Shown piece after piece: positions 1-8,813 of a DNA stretch of 64,000 nucleotides (position 1 is the first letter of the stretch; each line of letters begins with the position of its first letter). The translations under genes were made by a program, and so were the position numbers. The stretch comes from Sphingomonas baiyangensis. Lineage in GTDB: Bacteria; Pseudomonadota; Alphaproteobacteria; Sphingomonadales; Sphingomonadaceae. The notes beneath the pieces were generated by a model, which was not told where the DNA came from, made no database searches, and was given only the letters and a program-made list of their open reading frames with translations. The stretch spans positions 124,001 through 188,000 of the forward strand of contig NZ_SWKR01000001.1 of assembly GCF_005144715.1 (NCBI RefSeq), read 5' to 3'.

Positions 1-1736
1 TTCGATCGGAACTGCTCGCGCACATCCTCCACCACATGCCCCGCCGCGCGGCCCACCGCGGTCATCCCGAACGCCCCGAACAGATAGGGCAGCAAGGCTC
101 CCAGCAGCAGCCCGACGATGACGTACGGGTTGGAGAGACTGAAATCGACCGTCAGCTCGGGGAAGAACTCCTTGAGATCAGTCGTGTAGGCGCCGAACAG
201 CACCAGCGCCGCCAGCGCCGCCGATCCGATGGCATAGCCCTTGGTCACGGCCTTGGTGGTGTTGCCTACCGCGTCGAGCGCGTCGGTGCGCTGGCGCACG
301 TCGTCGGGCATGCCTGCCATCTCGGCGATGCCGCCGGCATTGTCGGTGACGGGACCATAGGCATCGAGCGCGACAACCATGCCCGCGAGCGCCAGCAGCG
401 AGGTGGCGGCGAACGCCACGCCGATGATGCCGGCAAGCTGATAGGTGGCGATCACCGCCACCACGATCACCAGCGTGGGCAGCGCGGTCGATTCGAGGCT
501 GATCGCGAGGCCCTGGATCACGTTAGTGCCATGCCCCGTCTCGGATGCCTTGGCGATCGACTTGACCGGGCGATAATTGGTGCCGGTGTAGTATTCGGTG
601 ATCCACACCAACAGGCCAGTGACGGCCAGCCCGATCATCATGCACCAGAACAGGTCCCAGCCGTTGAAGCTGGCGCCCGTCGCCTCCACCGCGCCCGGCG
701 TGTCGCCCAGCGCGAAATCGGTGCTGAGCGTGTCGGTGGCGGGTTCGAGGAAGCCGGCGCTGCCGATCGTCGCCGAAAGATCGCCCAGCACATAGGTGCT
801 CGCCAGCCAGATCGCGGGCACCGACAGGATCACCGTGGTCCAGAAGCCCTTGTAGAGCGCACCCATGATCGACTGGCCCTTGCCCAGCCGCACCATATAG
901 GTGCCGATGATCGAGGTGATGATGCACACGCCGCCGACCAGCAGCGGCAGCGCCATCAGCGCCAGCAACTGCTCGGTCGGCGCCTGTACCAGCAGCGCGA
1001 TCGACACCATCGTCAGACCGAGCGTGACGACATAGGTCTCGAACAGGTCGGCGGCCATGCCCGCGCAGTCGCCCACATTGTCTCCCACATTGTCGGCGAT
1101 CACGGCGGGATTGCGGGGATCGTCCTCGGGGATGCCGGCTTCGACCTTGCCCACCAGATCGGCGCCGACATCGGCGGCCTTGGTGAAGATGCCGCCGCCC
1201 AGCCTCGCGAAGATCGAGATGAGCGAGGCGCCGAAGGCAAGCGCGGTCAGCGTGTCGATGACGCGGCGGCCATTGGGCGCATCGCCGGCAACGGCTACCA
1301 GATACCAGAACAGTCCCGCGATCGAGAGCAGGCCGAGGCCCGCTACCAGCATCCCGGTGATCGCGCCCGAGCGGAAGGCGAGCGTGAGGCCGCCCTGCAA
1401 CGATCCGCGTGCCGCCTCGGCGGTGCGCACGTTCGCACGTACCGAGATGTTCATGCCGACATAGCCCGCGACGCCCGACAGCACCGCACCGATGAGGAAT
1501 CCGACGGTCGAATAGATGCCGAGCGTCGGCAGCAGGATGACGGCGACGACGACGCCGACGATCGCGATCGTGATATATTGCCGGCCGAGATAGGCCTTGG
1601 CGCCTTCCTGGATCGCGGCGGCGATATCCTGCATTCGCGCATCGCCCGCGGGTGCGCGCAGCACCTGTCCGCTAGTGAAAAATCCGTAGACAACGGCCAA
1701 CACGCCGCACGCAATGGCGAGATACACGATCGTCAT
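1..1736 (-). CDS. hppA: K+-insensitive proton-pumping pyrophosphatase (partial)
   Basis: Membrane-embedded pyrophosphatase that couples PPi hydrolysis to H+ export across the inner membrane. About 578 codons are visible; the C-terminus lies beyond the window start. The translation is a run of hydrophobic helices with the family's Mg-PPi signature ([12 protein letters not shown]) and the segment [10 protein letters not shown]. The Lys in that segment, where potassium-dependent enzymes carry Ala, places it in the K+-independent H+-pump class (family knowledge). The ATG at 1736 gives the expected N-terminus [11 protein letters not shown]. It lies downstream of thiL on the same strand, with a hairpin and a candidate promoter in the 124-base gap, so it is probably transcribed separately. 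Confidence 0.95.
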   Translation of the reverse strand, partial: MTIVYLAIACGVLAVVYGFFTSGQVLRAPAGDARMQDIAAAIQEGAKAYLGRQYITIAIVGVVVAVILLPTLGIYSTVGFLIGAVLSGVAGYVGMNISVRANVRTAEAARGSLQGGLTLAFRSGAITGMLVAGLGLLSIAGLFWYLVAVAGDAPNGRRVIDTLTALAFGASLISIFARLGGGIFTKAADVGADLVGKVEAGIPEDDPRNPAVIADNVGDNVGDCAGMAADLFETYVVTLGLTMVSIALLVQAPTEQLLALMALPLLVGGVCIITSIIGTYMVRLGKGQSIMGALYKGFWTTVILSVPAIWLASTYVLGDLSATIGSAGFLEPATDTLSTDFALGDTPGAVEATGASFNGWDLFWCMMIGLAVTGLLVWITEYYTGTNYRPVKSIAKASETGHGTNVIQGLAISLESTALPTLVIVVAVIATYQLAGIIGVAFAATSLLALAGMVVALDAYGPVTDNAGGIAEMAGMPDDVRQRTDALDAVGNTTKAVTKGYAIGSAALAALVLFGAYTTDLKEFFPELTVDFSLSNPYVIVGLLLGALLPYLFGAFGMTAVGRAAGHVVEDVREQFRS

Positions 1737-1770
1737 GTCGCTCTGTTCCCCTCGTCCTATGGTCGCGCCA

Positions 1771-1790
1771 AATGCGGTTCATGCCGCATT
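1771..1790 (-). terminator. Hairpin between thiL and hppA
   Basis: Perfect 7-bp stem AATGCGG/CCGCATT with a 6-base loop in the thiL-hppA gap. There is no T tract, so it may be a weak terminator, a processing hairpin or an hppA leader structure. Confidence 0.3.
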
Positions 1791-1806
1791 CGGTCGCGTT
1801 GCCATG

Positions 1807-1834
1807 GGTATAAAGAGCGAAAGTTGCAGCGCAA
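1807..1834 (-). promoter_or_regulatory. Candidate hppA promoter
   Basis: On the minus strand TTGCGC (1834-1829), a 16-base spacer and TATACC (1812-1807) resemble -35 and -10 boxes. They sit about 70 bases before the hppA ATG. This is inference from spacing and motif only. Confidence 0.3.
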
Positions 1835-1860
1835 GCAGGGTCTTGCGCACGCTTGCTGCG

Positions 1861-2757
1861 TCAGTCGTGCAACCAGCCGAGCGAAGCCGGCAGCGGCAGC
1901 GGCGCGCCGGCGCCGTGGATCGAAAGCCCCCTGCCGCCAGCGAACCCGCCGATCCGCGTCGCCGCGACGGGGGGCGCGCGGTCGCCCGCGAGCGCGAACA
2001 AGAGCTGATAATCGTCGCCGGCGGTGCATGCCGCGAGGCGGCTTGCGCGCGTATCGCCGGCAAAAGCCGTCAACGCAGCCGAAAGCGGCACCGCCGCGAG
2101 ATCGATCGAGACGGCACAGCCGCTGGCATCGGCCATGCGCGCGGCGTCGATCAGCAGCCCGTCGGAAACGTCCATCATCGCCGAAACATGCGCCGCGAGC
2201 GCCCGCCCCTCGGCCAGCAGCGGCTGCGGCCGGCGATAGGCGGCAAGCAGCGCCGCCGGCCCTTCGCGCCCGCGCGCGATCGCAAGCCCCGCCCCCGCAT
2301 CGCCGATGCTGCCCGTCACCCACAGCGCATCGCCCGCGCGCGCGCCGCCGCGCAGCGGCGCCGCCGCACTGCGACCGATCGCCGTGAGCGACAGCGTGCG
2401 CGGGCCGCTGGTGCGCACGGTGTCGCCGCCCAGCAACGGACAGTCGAGCGCTGCGCACGCCTCGCCCAGCCCTGCGAGGAACGCGCGGTCGAAATCATCG
2501 TGGCCCAGCGCATAGCCGAGCAGCGCACCGACGGGCACCGCCCCCTTGGCGGCAAGATCGGACAGATTGGCGGCGAGCAGCTTCCACGCCACATCGCCGG
2601 GCGGATCGCCGGGCAGATAGTGCACCCCCTCGACGATCATGTCCTTGGTGAAGATCAGGTCGCCCAGATGCGCGGCATCGTCGGCCAGTCCATGCGCGCC
2701 GGGATGCAGCGGCAGGCCACGCAACGCGGCGATGAACTCGGCCTCGGTCATGGCCAT
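1861..2757 (-). CDS. thiL: Thiamine-monophosphate kinase
   Basis: Cytosolic enzyme that phosphorylates thiamine monophosphate to thiamine diphosphate. The 298-residue product shows the AIR-synthase-like/ThiL pattern: an N-terminal EAEFIAALRGLP, an acidic metal-binding stretch (DDAAHLGDLIFTKDMIVEGVHY), NLSDLAAKGAVPVGAL and the later SIGDAGAGLA and MDVSDGLLIDAARM motifs. ATG 2757 (MAMTEAEF) is used; ATG 2751 two codons later is equally possible. The reading frame stays open much further upstream, but that part overlaps the divergent MFS gene. ThiL commonly follows nusB; here a transporter on the other strand sits between them. Confidence 0.93.
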   Translation of the reverse strand: MAMTEAEFIAALRGLPLHPGAHGLADDAAHLGDLIFTKDMIVEGVHYLPGDPPGDVAWKLLAANLSDLAAKGAVPVGALLGYALGHDDFDRAFLAGLGEACAALDCPLLGGDTVRTSGPRTLSLTAIGRSAAAPLRGGARAGDALWVTGSIGDAGAGLAIARGREGPAALLAAYRRPQPLLAEGRALAAHVSAMMDVSDGLLIDAARMADASGCAVSIDLAAVPLSAALTAFAGDTRASRLAACTAGDDYQLLFALAGDRAPPVAATRIGGFAGGRGLSIHGAGAPLPLPASLGWLHD

Positions 2758-2830
2758 GCGTGTAGGCGCGCAGTGGTGACGCGACAATGCGCCTATCGGC
2801 GGCCCGCAATCGGCGGCTAGGACGCTGGCG

Positions 2831-4045
2831 ATGGCCGCCACCACCTTCTCGCCGCTGCGCCAGCGATTGTTCGCGATGCTGCTGGCGGCAAGCCTCGTCA
2901 CGCATCTCGGCAACGCCGCGCAGGCCGTGGGCGCGCAATGGGCGATGACGGCGGCGGGCCAGGGCGCCGACGTGATCGCGCTGGTGCAGAGCGCCACCAA
3001 CCTGCCGATCATGTTGCTGGCGCTGCCTGCCGGCGCGATGGCCGATCTGTTCGACCGACGTGCTGTGCTGATCGCGGCGGCATCGGCGATGTTCGTGTTG
3101 TCGGGCCTGTTGATGGCGGTCACCGCCGCCGGTGCCGCAGGGCCGGCGGCGATCATCGCGCTGACGGCGTTGCTCGCCTGCGGTATCGCGTGCTTCGGCC
3201 CGGCGATGGCGGCATCGATCGGCGGCGTGGTGCCGCGTGCCGAGCTTGCCGCAGCGGTCGCGCTCAACATCTTGGCGTTCAACGTCGCGCGCAGCGTCGG
3301 CCCGGCACTCGGCGGCGGCATCGTGGCAATCGGTGGCGCGCAGGCGGCGTTCGCGGCGAGTGCGGTGGCCTATCTGGTCGCTGTGGCGATGCTGCGACGT
3401 AGCCCTTCGCAAGCGCTGCCTGTCGCCGCCCCGCGCCGCTCGATCGGCGCAACGATTCTCGAAGGCCTGCGCTACGCCGCGAAATCACCGCCGATCCGCA
3501 CGATCAGCGTGCGCGCGCTCAGCTTCACGCTTACCGGCTGCGCCGCATGGGCATTGATGCCACTGGTCGCACGCGACATGCTTGATGCCGGATCGATCGC
3601 GTTCGGCCTGCTGCTCGGCGCGCTGGGCCTGGGCGCGGTGCTGGGCGCGGCCAGCAGCACCGCGCTGCGCGCGCGCTTTTCGAGCGAGGCGCTCGTGCGC
3701 GCGGCGGGCATCGTCTATGGCGCCGCGATCATCGGCACGGCGCTGGCGCCCGGCCTGCCGGCGATGTTGACGCTGCTCGTAATTGCGGGCGCCGCATGGG
3801 TGCAGGCGCTGTCGGGCTTCGCGGTCGCAGGGCAGCTATGGGCGCCGCGCCCGCTGGTGGGGCGCGTCACCGCGCTGGTCAGCAGCCTCACCTTCGGCGG
3901 CATCGCGCTGGGAAGCTGGGCATGGGGTCATTTCGCCGAAGCCCAGGGCGTCGCGGCGGCGCTGATCGCATCGGGCGCGGCGATGATATTGCTGCCGCTG
4001 ATCGGGCTGGTGTTGCCGATGCCAAGCGGCGCACCCGCCGACTGA
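2831..4045 (+). CDS. MFS transporter (EntS-like, MFS_3 type)
   Basis: Inner-membrane transporter of 404 residues with about 12 predicted helices. The loop after the second helix reads GAMADLFDRRAVL, the GxxxDxxxRR motif of the major facilitator superfamily, and the overall pattern resembles the enterobactin-exporter/MFS_3 branch. The substrate cannot be read from sequence. The gene is divergent from thiL (73-base gap) and convergent with nusB (3-base gap). It therefore splits a nusB-thiL arrangement that is contiguous in many bacteria, which suggests a later insertion. Confidence 0.88.
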   Translation: MAATTFSPLRQRLFAMLLAASLVTHLGNAAQAVGAQWAMTAAGQGADVIALVQSATNLPIMLLALPAGAMADLFDRRAVLIAAASAMFVLSGLLMAVTAAGAAGPAAIIALTALLACGIACFGPAMAASIGGVVPRAELAAAVALNILAFNVARSVGPALGGGIVAIGGAQAAFAASAVAYLVAVAMLRRSPSQALPVAAPRRSIGATILEGLRYAAKSPPIRTISVRALSFTLTGCAAWALMPLVARDMLDAGSIAFGLLLGALGLGAVLGAASSTALRARFSSEALVRAAGIVYGAAIIGTALAPGLPAMLTLLVIAGAAWVQALSGFAVAGQLWAPRPLVGRVTALVSSLTFGGIALGSWAWGHFAEAQGVAAALIASGAAMILLPLIGLVLPMPSGAPAD

Positions 4046-4048
4046 CGC

Positions 4049-4510
4049 TCAGCTACGCAGATCCTTCGCCACTGCGTCGAGCAGGCCGTTGACGAAGCCC
4101 TTCTCGCGCCGTTCGTAAAAGGCATCGGTCACGTCGAGATATTCGTTGATGACCGCGCCTACGGGCACATCCTGCCGCGCCAGCAGTTCGTAAGTGCCCG
4201 CGCGCAGAATCTGGCGCATCGGCTTGTCGAGCCGGTCGAGGCTCCAGCCGGTGGCAAGGCGCGCGGCGATCGCGGCGTCGACCTCGTCGCGGCGCGCGGT
4301 GACACCCTTCACCAGATCGTCGAAGAACATCACATCGGCGTCGTGATATTCCGCATCCTCGATCGTCGCGCCCAGTCGGTGCTGGTGGAACTCGTGCAGC
4401 AGCGCGGGGATGGCGGTGCCTTCCATCTCGTGCTGGTACAGCGCCTGCACGGCAGCAAGGCGGGCGGCTGCACGCGCCTGCGTGCGGGACTTGGCTTTGG
4501 AACTGGGCAT
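4049..4510 (-). CDS. nusB: Transcription antitermination factor NusB
   Basis: RNA-binding protein that joins NusE (S10) on boxA RNA in rRNA antitermination complexes. The 153-residue length and motifs fit the family: an N-terminal basic AAARLAAVQALYQHEM helix, the central WSLDRLDKPMRQILRAGTYE region and the C-terminal VINEYLDVTDAFYE and FVNGLLDAVAK. The ATG at 4510 begins MPSSKAKS; longer in-frame starts run into hisD and are not needed. It follows hisD by 17 bases, so hisG-hisD-nusB is probably one operon. Confidence 0.95.
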   Translation of the reverse strand: MPSSKAKSRTQARAAARLAAVQALYQHEMEGTAIPALLHEFHQHRLGATIEDAEYHDADVMFFDDLVKGVTARRDEVDAAIAARLATGWSLDRLDKPMRQILRAGTYELLARQDVPVGAVINEYLDVTDAFYERREKGFVNGLLDAVAKDLRS

Positions 4511-4527
4511 TGCAGTCTTTCTATGGT

Positions 4528-5817
4528 TCAGCGGCCGAGCCGCAGCGCGACCGACAGCGCGTGCGCGGGCAGCCCCTCGGCAGTGGCGAGCGTCACCGCC
4601 GCCGGGCCGATCGCCGCGAGGCCATCGGCATCGCACGACAGGAAACTGGTGCGCTTCATGAAATCGAGCACCGACAGCCCGCTGGCGAAGCGCGCGCGCC
4701 GGCCGGTGGGGAGCACATGGTTGGGCCCGGCGACGTAATCACCGACCGCCTCGGGCGTGTGCCGCCCCAGGAACACCGATCCGGCGTGGCGCACCTGATC
4801 GAACAGCGGCTGCGGATCGGCTACGGCGAGTTCCAGATGCTCGGGCGCGAGGCGGTTGACCAGCGGCATCGCCTCGTCGAGCGTCGGCACGACGATGATC
4901 GCGCCATTGGCATCCCATGCCGCACGCGCCACCTGCGCCGTCGCCAGTGTGCCGATCGCGCGATCGACGGCATCGGCCACGGCATCGGCGAAGCCCGCAT
5001 CGTCGGTAAACAGGATCGACTGGCTGGTGGGATCATGTTCGGACTGGCCGAGCAGATCGGCGGCGATCCATTCGGCGTCGCAATCGCGGTCGGCGACCAC
5101 CACGATCTCGCTCGGCCCCGCCACCATGTCGATGCCCACCACGCCATAGAGCTGGCGCTTGGCCTCGGCGACCCAGGCGTTGCCGGGGCCGCAGATGACG
5201 TCGACGGCGCGGATGCGATCGGTGCCATAGGCGAGCGCGGCTACCGCCTGCGCGCCACCAACGCGCCAGATCTCGTCGATTCCCACCAGCGCGGCGGCGG
5301 CGAGCACCAGCGGATTGACGACGCCGCCGGGCGTGGGCGTCACCATCACCAGCCGCTCGACGCCTGCCACCTTCGCCGGAATCGCGTTCATCAACAGCGA
5401 CGATGGGTACGCCGCGCGCCCGCCGGGCACGTACAGCCCCGCCGCATCGACCGCCCGCCAGCGCGCGCCGGTGCGCACGCCGTGCGCGTCGGTCATCGCC
5501 ATGTCCTCGGGCCGCTGCTTCTCGTGATAGGCCGTGATGCGATCGCGCGCGAGCTCGAGCGCGGCGCGCAGTTCGGGATCGAGCGCGGCGAGCGCCGCTT
5601 CGCAATCGGCACGCTCGATGCGCCAGCCGCTGTCATTCAGGTCATGGCCGTCGAACTTCTGCGTGAAGGCGTGCAGCGCGGCATCGCCCTCACGCCGCAC
5701 GCTGCCGACGATCATCGCGACGTCGCGCGAGACATCGGCATCGGCCTCGCGCCGGTCGTTCACCAGCGCATCGAAGGCGTGGGCGAAACCGGCGGCGGTG
5801 GAATCTAGACGGATCAC
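4528..5817 (-). CDS. hisD: Histidinol dehydrogenase
   Basis: Catalyses the last two steps of histidine synthesis, histidinol to histidine with two NAD+. The 429-residue product carries the family blocks [63 protein letters not shown] (zinc and substrate ligands) and [19 protein letters not shown]. The start is GTG 5817, which overlaps the hisG stop as GTGA; no ATG fits, because hisG lies directly upstream. Translation is probably coupled to hisG. Confidence 0.96.
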   Translation of the reverse strand: MIRLDSTAAGFAHAFDALVNDRREADADVSRDVAMIVGSVRREGDAALHAFTQKFDGHDLNDSGWRIERADCEAALAALDPELRAALELARDRITAYHEKQRPEDMAMTDAHGVRTGARWRAVDAAGLYVPGGRAAYPSSLLMNAIPAKVAGVERLVMVTPTPGGVVNPLVLAAAALVGIDEIWRVGGAQAVAALAYGTDRIRAVDVICGPGNAWVAEAKRQLYGVVGIDMVAGPSEIVVVADRDCDAEWIAADLLGQSEHDPTSQSILFTDDAGFADAVADAVDRAIGTLATAQVARAAWDANGAIIVVPTLDEAMPLVNRLAPEHLELAVADPQPLFDQVRHAGSVFLGRHTPEAVGDYVAGPNHVLPTGRRARFASGLSVLDFMKRTSFLSCDADGLAAIGPAAVTLATAEGLPAHALSVALRLGR

Positions 5818-6479
5818 GCCGCCTGCTCCATGCCCGCCACCGCGCGCCGGAACGCGTCGACCAACGGGACCACGGCCGCACGCGTCTTGAACGCTGCGCG
5901 GTTGACGATGAGGCGCGACGAGACTTCGGCGATGGTCTCGACCTCGACCAGCCCGTTCTCGCGCAACGTGCGCCCCGACGATACGAGATCGACGATGCGT
6001 GGCGCCAGCCCCAGCACCGGCGCCAGTTCCATCGCGCCGTTCAGCTTGACGCATTCGGCCTGCACGCCGCGCGCTTCGAAATGGCGGCGCGTGATGTGCG
6101 GATATTTGGTCGCGACGCGCACATGACTCCAGCCGCGCGGATCGTCGCCGGCAGCCATGTCGGCGGGCTCGGCTACCGAGATTCGGCAATGGCCGATGCC
6201 CAGATCGACTGGCGCGTAGAGCTCCGAATAGGCGAATTCGGCAAGCACGTCGGAACCGACGATGCCGAGCTGCGCCGCGCCATGCGCGACGAAAGTCGCG
6301 ACGTCGAAGGCGCGCACGCGGATGAGATCAATGTCGGCGCGGTTGGTCGCGAAGCGCAGCGCCCGGCTGTCCTCGTCCGAAAATGCCGGCTCGGGCACGA
6401 TGCCGGCTGCCGCCAGCAGCGGCAACGCCTCGGCCAGGATGCGCCCCTTGGGGACGGCGAGGATGATCGGGTCTGTCAT
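5814..6479 (-). CDS. hisG: ATP phosphoribosyltransferase, short form
   Basis: First enzyme of histidine biosynthesis (ATP + PRPP to phosphoribosyl-ATP). The product is 221 residues, the short HisG_S form without the C-terminal regulatory domain. It begins [17 protein letters not shown] and has LGIVGSDVL and the PRPP-binding-type segment [17 protein letters not shown]. Short HisG normally works with the HisRS-like regulatory subunit HisZ; no hisZ is visible here, so it should lie elsewhere. The ATG at 6479 is the only reasonable start. Confidence 0.96.
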   Translation of the reverse strand: MTDPIILAVPKGRILAEALPLLAAAGIVPEPAFSDEDSRALRFATNRADIDLIRVRAFDVATFVAHGAAQLGIVGSDVLAEFAYSELYAPVDLGIGHCRISVAEPADMAAGDDPRGWSHVRVATKYPHITRRHFEARGVQAECVKLNGAMELAPVLGLAPRIVDLVSSGRTLRENGLVEVETIAEVSSRLIVNRAAFKTRAAVVPLVDAFRRAVAGMEQAA

Positions 6480-6549
6480 GCGATGCGGCGCTTTACTTGG
6501 GGCGTCGCGGCGGCGCAACAAGGGCCGCGAGACGGTATCGGGAGGAAGC

Positions 6550-7576
6550 ATAACTAAGGCGGCGATCCGCGCAGCGTTCGAGACGCAGGCCGCGTTCTGC
6601 ATGCGCATGGACGCGCCGGTGACCGCGCGTGTGTGCGCGGCGCTTGCCCAGGCGCTTGACGGGGATACGCAGACCGGCCGCCGCGTGCTGGGGTGGTCGG
6701 GCGCGCCGATCGAGGATGCGCTGCCGCTGCGGCTGGTGGGTGGGCTCAACGCGCTCGCACAGGCGGGTGACGCCGATGCGGTCGAAGCCTTTGCGCGCGA
6801 AAGCGACGCCGCGGCGACGCGGGCGGCACTGGCGCGCGCGATCGCGCGGCACGATGCCGCGCTGCTGGGCTGGCTCGACGGTCCGCCGCAGACCAACGAA
6901 GCCGGGCGCGCGGCGCCGCTGATGCTGGGGCTGATGGCAGTCGCGCGCCAGTTCGGGCAGCCGATCGAGATATTCGAGATCGGATCGAGCGCAGGCTTCA
7001 ACCTGCTGATCGACCGCTTCGGCTTCGACCTGGGCGGGACATTGGTAGGCGACCAAGCCTCTCGCGTGCAGGTTGCGCCGGCATGGCACGGCCCCCCGCC
7101 AGCGCCTGCCGGTGCGCGTATCTCCTCGACCGCCGGTGTCGATATCGCACCGATCGACGCCACCGATCCCGCGCAGGCGGCGCGGTTGCGCGGCTATGTC
7201 TGGTCCGATGCGCCCGAGCGGCTGGCACGCATGCATCGCGATGCTGCGCGAGCGCCCCGTCGCGCTCGCCTGTGGCGATGCGGCGGATTGGGTTGAAGCA
7301 CGGCTCGCCGTGCCGCAAGCCGCCGGGCAGACGCGCGTTCTGATGCATTCGGTCGTATGGCAATATCTGGGTGCCGAGCGGCAGACGCGTATCGACGCCG
7401 CGATGGTGGCGGCAGGCGCGCGCGCCACTGCCGAGCGCCCGCTCGCATGGGTGCGGATGGAGCCCAACCGCGATCTCGCGCGGCATGAAGTCACGATACG
7501 CTGCTGGCCGGGGGCCGAAACGCCGGCGCTGCTCGCGCATACGCATCCGCACGGTACGTGGATCGAGGCCGCCTAG
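6550..7576 (+). pseudogene. DUF2332 family protein, frameshifted
   Basis: Two overlapping frames together make one DUF2332-type protein of about 340 residues. The first covers [12 protein letters not shown], the [18 protein letters not shown] motif and [14 protein letters not shown]. The second, one base out of phase from about 7230-7240, continues AMLRERPVALACGDAADWVEARL to HTHPHGTWIEAA. Deleting one base, or adding two, near 7232-7236 restores a single frame. The homologous N-terminus (TKAAIRAAF) has no ATG, GTG or TTG: the codon 5 bases after GGAGG at 6541-6545 is ATA, possibly a mutated ATG. The first in-frame ATG after it, 6601, would remove conserved residues. Function unknown. It may be a decayed gene or contain a sequencing error. 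Confidence 0.72.
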
Positions 7577-8286
7577 GCGAGCCCGTCCCACAGCAACTTG
7601 GCACCCACCAGCACCATCAGCACATAAATGGCGGCATAGAAGCGTTCGGGGGCCACGCGGCGTACCAGCCACACACCGGCAACGGTGGAGGCGATCGCGA
7701 CCGGCATCAACGCCGCCGCGGTCGCCAGATTCTCGCGCGTGAACTGGCCGAGCGCCCAATAAGCGGGCAGCTTCGCCCAGTTGACGATCGCGAAGAAGAT
7801 TGCGGTGGTGCCCACCAGCACGTCGCGCGGCAGACCCTGCGGCAGCACCCATAGCTGGAACGGCGGCTGGCCCGCGTGCGCGATATGGCTGGTGAAGCCC
7901 GATGCGACGCCCGCCACCGCGCCCATCCATCCCGGCGCATGTGCCGCGACGGGCACGCCGCGTCGCAAAATGGCGAGGCGGTACAGCCCGAACGCGAGCG
8001 ATATCGCGCCCACCGCCGCCAGCACCCCGCGCGGCTGCACGCTCGCGGCGAAATACCAGCCGAGCGCGATGCCCAGACCCGCGCCAGGCAGCGTCCATGC
8101 GAGCACGCGGCCGTTCCACGTCCGCCGGAACGCCCATACGCTCACCACATCCTGCACGATGAGGATCGGCAGCAGGATCGCGGCGGCCTGCACCGGCGAG
8201 ATGATGAAGGCGAGCGCCGGCAGCGACAGCGCACCGACGCCCGAAAAGCCGCCCTTGGCCAGCCCGAGCAGAATCACCGCCGGCAC
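7573..8286 (-). CDS. Sulfite exporter TauE/SafE-like permease
   Basis: Inner-membrane protein of the TauE/SafE (DUF81) family, thought to move sulfonates, sulfite or similar anions. It has about eight hydrophobic segments and the N-terminal LLGLAKGGFSGVG and central GVASGFTSHIAHAGQPPFQ motifs. The first conventional start is GTG 8286 (237 residues). The conserved N-terminus clearly extends upstream (IADPVFYAVAVPAV) to a CTG at 8319 that overlaps the stop of the preceding gene as CTGA, so the true start is probably non-canonical. It shares its CTAG stop with the convergent DUF2332 gene. Confidence 0.88.
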   Translation of the reverse strand: MPAVILLGLAKGGFSGVGALSLPALAFIISPVQAAAILLPILIVQDVVSVWAFRRTWNGRVLAWTLPGAGLGIALGWYFAASVQPRGVLAAVGAISLAFGLYRLAILRRGVPVAAHAPGWMGAVAGVASGFTSHIAHAGQPPFQLWVLPQGLPRDVLVGTTAIFFAIVNWAKLPAYWALGQFTRENLATAAALMPVAIASTVAGVWLVRRVAPERFYAAIYVLMVLVGAKLLWDGLA

Positions 8287-8315
8287 CGCGACGGCGTAGA
8301 AGACCGGATCGGCGA

Positions 8316-8711
8316 TCAGCGGTCGGCTATCCGCGCAAGGCTGGCGGCGATGCGCAGCAGCATGAGGAGCGCGGCGGCCGCGAAGCCTGCAAGCGCCATC
8401 ACCGCATAGGTCAGCGCCTCGAGCCAGCGCGCCGTCTCGCGATCGGCTGCCGCCTGGCCAGCCGATACGAGCGCCGCGTCAAGTGGCGGCGCAGGGGCCA
8501 TGTCCTCGCCCGGTGCATCGGGGAAGCGCGGTTCCGGCTCGATCCGATCGGGCGCGGCGGCTTCGATCGCGATACGCTCGCCGGGCGGCGGCACACCCGG
8601 CGCGGTCTCGGCGACCTGCGCGATCGCGCCGATCAGTGCCAGCGTCGCGCTGCCGCTCAGCACGAGCAGCGCGATGCGGCCGAGGAAATCGAGCAGTTTC
8701 ACTTCCATCAT
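8316..8711 (-). CDS. Hypothetical two-helix membrane protein
   Basis: 131 residues with a hydrophobic segment near residues 8-32 and another near 98-120. They are separated by an acidic, proline-rich and probably periplasmic loop (PPPGERIAIEAAAPDRIEPEPRFPDAP). No family is recognised. It is followed directly by the TauE-like permease, whose probable start overlaps its stop, so the two are likely cotranscribed. Starts at 8711 (MMEVKLL) and 8708 are both possible. Confidence 0.6.
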   Translation of the reverse strand: MMEVKLLDFLGRIALLVLSGSATLALIGAIAQVAETAPGVPPPGERIAIEAAAPDRIEPEPRFPDAPGEDMAPAPPLDAALVSAGQAAADRETARWLEALTYAVMALAGFAAAALLMLLRIAASLARIADR

Positions 8712-8813
8712 CTAGGATGCGCACGCGCAGATGGAATACGCTGCGGCCACTCAGGGTTGCGCGTCGCGGCTGCCCGCGTAGGTTGCCGGCAGTTGCGAGG
8801 GGGCGGAAAACCG

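Noticed and set aside
36..2387. A 783-codon open frame on the plus strand.
   Set aside because: It lies antisense to hppA and thiL, is rich in Arg, His and Gln and has no family features. High-GC DNA gives long shadow frames.
4510..5808. A 432-codon plus-strand frame.
   Set aside because: Antisense to hisD.
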